In this document: positions 7,334 to 10,233 of the stretch, one piece after another | How the letters are laid out: every line of letters starts with the position of its first letter | How positions within the stretch are numbered: the first letter of the stretch is position 1 | Notes under the pieces: generated by a model | Database searches by the model: none | Seen by the model: only the letters and a program-made list of their open reading frames with translations | Told to the model about the DNA's origin: nothing | DNA from: Anaerolineae bacterium | GTDB taxonomy: Bacteria; Chloroflexota; Anaerolineae; 4572-78; J111 | Assembly: GCA_020433835.1 (NCBI GenBank) | Contig: JAGRBY010000229.1 | Location: 1-10,233 of the forward strand | DNA: 10,233 nt | Direction of reading: 5' to 3' | Made by a program: the position numbers and the translations under genes

Positions 7334-9592
7334 TTACTCCTCCACCCCCTGATACGTCAACACAACCTCGCCATCAACAACATCAACAAAGGCTGATCCG
7401 CCGCCGTCGGCGAGTGCGCCAAACAGCATCGCTTCCGCGAGCGGCTTACGCAGCTTTTCGTCGATCAGCCGGGCCATTGGCCTAGCCCCGAAATCGCGAT
7501 GATAGCCGTGCTCGGCCAGCCAATCGCGAGCATTTTCCGACAACGCTAACGTAATCTGCTTCGGCTTGAGCGCCAAGCGCAATTCATCAATCTGTTTATC
7601 GACAACTTTTTTGATGGTTTCGGTGTCCAAGGTATCAAAGCGCACCACCGCATCCAGCCGATTGCGGAACTCAGGGCTAAAGAGGCGCTCCAGCGGTTTC
7701 TTGGCCGGATCGCCGCTTGAACCGCCGGACACAAAGCCCAACGGTTGGGCCATCAACTCGCGCGCCCCGGCGTTGGTCGTCATAATCAAAATAACATTGC
7801 GGAAATCGGCCCGGCGACCGGTGTTGTCGGTTAATGTGGCGTGATCCATCACTTGCAGCAAAATATTGAACAGATCAGGATGGGCTTTTTCGATCTCATC
7901 GAGCAGCACAATCGAGTAGGGGTTGCGGCGTACGGCATCGGTCAACAAACCACCCTGATCGAAACCAACGTACCCCGGCGGCGCACCGATCAAACGGCTG
8001 ACGGTATGCTTTTCAGAATATTCGCTCATATCGTAGCGCAGCAGTTCAACCCCCAGCGAGCGCCCCAAAACGCGAGCCAATTCGGTTTTACCAACGCCGG
8101 TCGGACCAAAGAAGAGAAACGAGCCAACCGGCTTGTCGGGCAGCCGCAATCCGGCCCGAGACAGACGAATGGCGGCCACAATTGCTTCGATGGCCTGCTC
8201 CTGGCCGAAAATGTAGGTCCGCAGATCGGTATCCAGGTTTCTCAGCCGCTGCCGATCATCGCCGGAGACGCTTTCGGCCGGAATTTTGGCCATTGTCGCC
8301 ACCACAATTTCGATATCCTCGCGGCTCAACGTCTTTTTGCGCTCGTCACCATCTTGAATACGCTGCCGTGCGCCGGCCTCATCCAACACGTCGATGGCCT
8401 TATCGGGCAAAAAACGGTCGTTAATGTGTTTGGCCGCCAATTCCGATGCTGTGCGCAGCGCATCTTCGGTGTAGATGACATCGTGATGTTCTTCAAAATA
8501 CGGTTTAAGACCGATTAAAATTTGCACAGTTTCCTCAACCGACGGTTCCAGGACATCGATCTTCTGGAAACGGCGGGCCAAACCGCGATCCTTTTCCATC
8601 GCCTTGAACTCTTCGTGGGTGGTCGAGCCGATGCAGCGCAGTTCGCCGCTGGCCAGCGCCGGTTTAAGCATACTGGACGCATCGACCGAGCCGCCGCTGG
8701 TGGCTCCGGCCCCCACCACGGTGTGAATCTCATCGATAAAGAGAATGGAGTTAGGCTTATCTTGAAGCGCCTTCATCACGCCCTTCACCCGCTCTTCAAA
8801 CTGGCCGCGAAATTTGGTTCCGGCCAGCAGCGATCCCAAATCGAGCGCGTAGATGTGCACACCCTTCAACAGATCAGGCACGCTGCCCTCATGGATGCGT
8901 AAAGCCAGCCCTTGCACCATCGCTGTTTTACCCACGCCGGGGTCACCCACAAAGAGCGGGTTGTTTTTGAGACGGCGACACAAAACCTGGATAGTTCGCT
9001 CCATTTCCGCCGCCCGGCCAATGACCGGGTCGATCTTACCGGCAGCGGCCAGCTCAACCAGATCGGTTGTAAACGCTTTAAGCGGATCACGAACAGGGGC
9101 TTCGGTTTCCGGCTCTTCACCTACCGTTTCCGGGGCAGGGTTGGCCTCGTAGCGGCTGATACCGTGCGAGATATAATTCAAGACATCGAGCCGGCTGACT
9201 CCTTGCTCTTCCAAAATAAAACGGGCATACGAGTCTGGCTCTTCAAACAGGGCCGCCAAAATATCGCCGCTTTCCAGCCGCTCCTGCTCGGCGGCCTGGG
9301 CGTGCCACACCGCTCGTGAGAGAACACGCTGAACCCCCATGGTCTCCTCCGGTTCCAAATCCAGCCCATCAGGCAGCCTATCCATATTTTCATCCAGATA
9401 GTTGGCTAAATCATCTTGCAACCGCTTCACATCAACCGCACAGGCTCGCAAAATCTCCACAGCACGGTCGTCATGGGTGAGGGCTAATAGAAGGTGTTCC
9501 AGGGTTACATATTCGTGTTGTCGCTGCTGCGCCTCCTGCACAGCCCCAGCCAAACATTGGCGCAGCGACTCAGGGATAATTGGTCTGCTCAT
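7334..9592 (-). CDS. clpA: ATP-dependent Clp protease ATP-binding subunit ClpA
   Basis: 752 residues, close to the 758 of E. coli ClpA. This hexameric AAA+ unfoldase threads substrates into ClpP in the cytoplasm. A double Clp_N domain fills about 1-145 and an acidic linker 150-170. The first ATPase has Walker A GDPGVGKT (216-223), Walker B ending Asp287-Glu288, pore loop KFRG (260-263) and arginines at 336-341. The second has Walker A GPTGVGKT (496-503), Walker B Asp565-Glu566, pore loop GYVG (540-543), finger arginines in EFRNRLD (641-647) and sensor-2 GARP (702-705). No long coiled-coil M-domain or UVR segment separates the rings, which excludes ClpB and ClpC. The ClpP-docking tripeptide appears to be Leu618-Gly619-Phe620 rather than Ile-Gly-Leu. 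It follows clpS by 10 bases, its ribosome-binding site overlapping the clpS stop. clpP is not in view. Confidence 0.95.
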   Translation of the reverse strand: MSRPIIPESLRQCLAGAVQEAQQRQHEYVTLEHLLLALTHDDRAVEILRACAVDVKRLQDDLANYLDENMDRLPDGLDLEPEETMGVQRVLSRAVWHAQAAEQERLESGDILAALFEEPDSYARFILEEQGVSRLDVLNYISHGISRYEANPAPETVGEEPETEAPVRDPLKAFTTDLVELAAAGKIDPVIGRAAEMERTIQVLCRRLKNNPLFVGDPGVGKTAMVQGLALRIHEGSVPDLLKGVHIYALDLGSLLAGTKFRGQFEERVKGVMKALQDKPNSILFIDEIHTVVGAGATSGGSVDASSMLKPALASGELRCIGSTTHEEFKAMEKDRGLARRFQKIDVLEPSVEETVQILIGLKPYFEEHHDVIYTEDALRTASELAAKHINDRFLPDKAIDVLDEAGARQRIQDGDERKKTLSREDIEIVVATMAKIPAESVSGDDRQRLRNLDTDLRTYIFGQEQAIEAIVAAIRLSRAGLRLPDKPVGSFLFFGPTGVGKTELARVLGRSLGVELLRYDMSEYSEKHTVSRLIGAPPGYVGFDQGGLLTDAVRRNPYSIVLLDEIEKAHPDLFNILLQVMDHATLTDNTGRRADFRNVILIMTTNAGARELMAQPLGFVSGGSSGDPAKKPLERLFSPEFRNRLDAVVRFDTLDTETIKKVVDKQIDELRLALKPKQITLALSENARDWLAEHGYHRDFGARPMARLIDEKLRKPLAEAMLFGALADGGGSAFVDVVDGEVVLTYQGVEE

Positions 9593-9599
9593 TCAGGCT

Positions 9600-9604
9600 T
9601 CCTT
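9600..9604 (-). promoter_or_regulatory. clpA ribosome-binding site overlapping the clpS stop
   Basis: On the minus strand AAGGA (9604-9600) uses the last two bases of the clpS TAA and lies seven bases before the clpA ATG. This supports the chosen start and suggests coupled translation of the two proteins. Confidence 0.75.
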
Positions 9605-9923
9605 ACTCAGGCTCCATGGTACACATAAAGGGAAATTGGGCTTGCCGGGCCATATGGATGACCTTCTGCACCTTGGTTTCGGCGATATCGCGTTGGTAAA
9701 TACCGGCCAGGCCGACTCCCTTGCGATGCACATCAAACATAATCTGCACCGCTTCCGATTCACCTTTGCGAAATACGGTCATCAGCACCAAGATCACAAA
9801 TTCCATAGTGGTGTAATTGTCATTATGGAGAAGAACTTTGAACATTCGGGGGGGGTCTATCTTGTCGCGCGTTTCCTCCTGCGTCGCGACATCCCCTTCC
9901 TCTTCCATCCAACGGTCAGGCAT
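9603..9923 (-). CDS. clpS: ATP-dependent Clp protease adaptor ClpS
   Basis: 106 residues, the same length as E. coli ClpS, and alignable without gaps around the key region. ClpS binds proteins carrying a bulky hydrophobic N-terminal residue and hands them to ClpA through the ClpA N-domain. The core MFKVLLHNDNYTTMEFV (27-43) contains the N-degron pocket residues Asn34, Asp35 and the gatekeeper Met40; His66 is present in FDVHRKG. The conserved AETKV segment lies at 81-85. Position 36, usually Asp, is Asn here. Residues 1-22 form the flexible N-terminal extension needed in ClpS for effects on ClpA. The start is supported by AGAGAGG (9933-9939), nine bases upstream. It is the first gene of a clpS-clpA operon, which gives mutual support to both calls. 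Confidence 0.95.
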   Translation of the reverse strand: MPDRWMEEEGDVATQEETRDKIDPPRMFKVLLHNDNYTTMEFVILVLMTVFRKGESEAVQIMFDVHRKGVGLAGIYQRDIAETKVQKVIHMARQAQFPFMCTMEPE

Positions 9924-9945
9924 ATACTATTACCTCTCTTTGATC

Positions 9946-9974
9946 ATTTTATCCGATGGGCGAAGTCGGGTCAA
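9946..9974 (-). promoter_or_regulatory. Candidate sigma70-type promoter of the clpS-clpA operon
   Basis: On the minus strand TTGACC (9974-9969) and TAAAAT (9951-9946) are separated by 17 bases, each five of six to consensus. Transcription would begin near 9939-9940, at the edge of the clpS Shine-Dalgarno, so the leader would be only about 17 bases. No CIRCE-like or other recognisable heat-shock operator is seen. Confidence 0.5.
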
Positions 9975-9994
9975 GTAAAAGTGGGTTGCACCGG

Positions 9995-10019
9995 CAATTC
10001 TTAATAGGCTTCAGAATTG
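9995..10019. repeat. Short inverted repeat upstream of the clpS promoter
   Basis: CAATTCT (9995-10001) and AGAATTG (10013-10019) are perfect 7-base complements around an 11-base loop, about 20 bases upstream of the proposed clpS -35. It could be a regulator site, but no T-run marks it as a terminator. Confidence 0.35.
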
Positions 10020-10066
10020 TTCCACCTTATTGTCAAGGTCGTATTACCACCAAAGTAATTTGTCTA

Positions 10067-10097
10067 TTTGCGTTGCTGGCTAACCACATAACGCAAA
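10067..10097. repeat. 8-base inverted repeat with inner stem
   Basis: TTTGCGTT (10067-10074) pairs perfectly with AACGCAAA (10090-10097). Inside the 15-base loop TGG (10077-10079) can pair with CCA (10084-10086), extending the hairpin. No T-run follows on either strand, so a terminator is not indicated. Confidence 0.45.
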
Positions 10098-10106
10098 CCG
10101 AACCAA

Positions 10107-10121
10107 GCTATTATAAATAGC
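10107..10121. repeat. Short palindrome at the edge of the terminal repeat
   Basis: GCTATT (10107-10112) and AATAGC (10116-10121) form a perfect palindrome around ATA. It is followed at once by ACTTACGCA, a string I recall at borders of repeats and insertion sequences in cyanobacteria and Chloroflexota; that recollection is unverified. Confidence 0.4.
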
Positions 10122-10144
10122 ACTTACGCAGTTGGCCGGTTTAG

Positions 10145-10233
10145 CCCCCCTCTAACTCCCCCCAAAAGGGCAATGGCGTTAAGTTAAGCCCCCCGGCCCC
10201 CCAAAGGGGGGAGAAAGACGTTAAATTCCCCCC
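10145..10233. repeat. C6/G6-run palindromic intergenic repeat (partial, cut by window end)
   Basis: Five runs of exactly six C occur at 10145, 10158, 10189, 10197 and 10228, the last cut by the window end. The run at 10197-10202 pairs with G6 at 10206-10211 around AAA, a perfect 6-3-6 palindrome. CGTTAA recurs at 10177 and 10219, a spacing of 42 bases, each copy followed by a C6 run, which suggests a repeating module. No coding potential is apparent. Dispersed repeats of this style occur in cyanobacteria and Chloroflexota genomes. Confidence 0.65.

Larger units (their letters stand above)
9924..10233. other. Gene-free region upstream of clpS
   Basis: No coding region is supported in these 310 bases. 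Moving away from clpS it holds the operon promoter candidate (9946-9974), three short perfect inverted repeats (9995-10019, 10067-10097, 10107-10121) and then a repeat built of C6 and G6 runs that continues past the window edge. The density of inverted repeats suggests repeat or mobile-element debris. Confidence 0.6.

Noticed and set aside
7841..8518. 225-residue plus-strand open frame
   Set aside because: Antisense shadow of clpA, whose AAA+ motifs are fully present on the minus strand.
7334..9592. Alternative identification as ClpB or ClpC
   Set aside because: There is no coiled-coil M-domain or UVR segment between the ATPase rings, total length fits ClpA, and clpS lies directly upstream.
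9402..10004. 200-residue plus-strand open frame across clpS and its promoter
   Set aside because: Antisense to clpS and the clpA start, with no recognisable domain; the clpS-clpA pair explains the region.
10031..10036. Perfect minus-strand TTGACA as the clpS -35
   Set aside because: No acceptable -10 hexamer lies 16-18 bases downstream; the TTGACC/TAAAAT pair closer to clpS fits better.

Overview
The window looks like bacterial chromosome, most likely from a member of the Chloroflexota. That placement is inferred from family resemblance, not from any search. It rests on the stacked-GAF sensor kinase, the many-helix GAF histidine kinase, the acidic Thr/Pro-rich lipoprotein and the G/C-run and heptad intergenic repeats; a related repeat-rich phylum is possible. 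By eye on a few sampled lines, the kinase half is close to 50% G+C, the clp half is clearly richer, and the intergenic stretches are AT-rich.

Layout, left to right. Positions 1-850 (minus) hold the N-terminal 283 residues of a secreted lipoprotein of unknown function, cut by the window edge. An AT-rich divergent spacer (851-1200) carries a promoter candidate in each direction. Positions 1201-4704 (plus) encode a 1167-residue soluble hybrid histidine kinase with four GAF domains, PAS, HisKA, HATPase and a C-terminal receiver. A 119-base gap starts, right after its stop codon, with a long inverted repeat that contains a promoter-like -35/-10 pair. Positions 4824-7115 (plus) encode a 763-residue membrane histidine kinase with about nine helices, then GAF, HisKA and HATPase. 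A 218-base convergent spacer follows, made largely of repeats: a 15-base perfect inverted repeat and a degenerate heptanucleotide tandem. Positions 7334-9923 (minus) are a two-gene clpS-clpA operon. The last 310 bases hold the clpS promoter candidate, several hairpins and the start of a C6/G6-run repeat that runs off the end.

How the genes work together. The two kinases form a signalling block without a separate response regulator or DNA-binding output in view. The first may signal through its own receiver; the second needs a partner elsewhere. ClpS delivers N-degron substrates to the ClpA unfoldase, which feeds ClpP, encoded elsewhere. Nothing visible links the kinases to the protease genes beyond proximity, and they are transcribed towards each other.

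I do not see a convincing undescribed multi-gene system. The points most worth checking are the promoter embedded in an inverted repeat between the kinases, the repeat elements at 7149-7331 and 10107-10233, and the residue changes in ClpS and ClpA.
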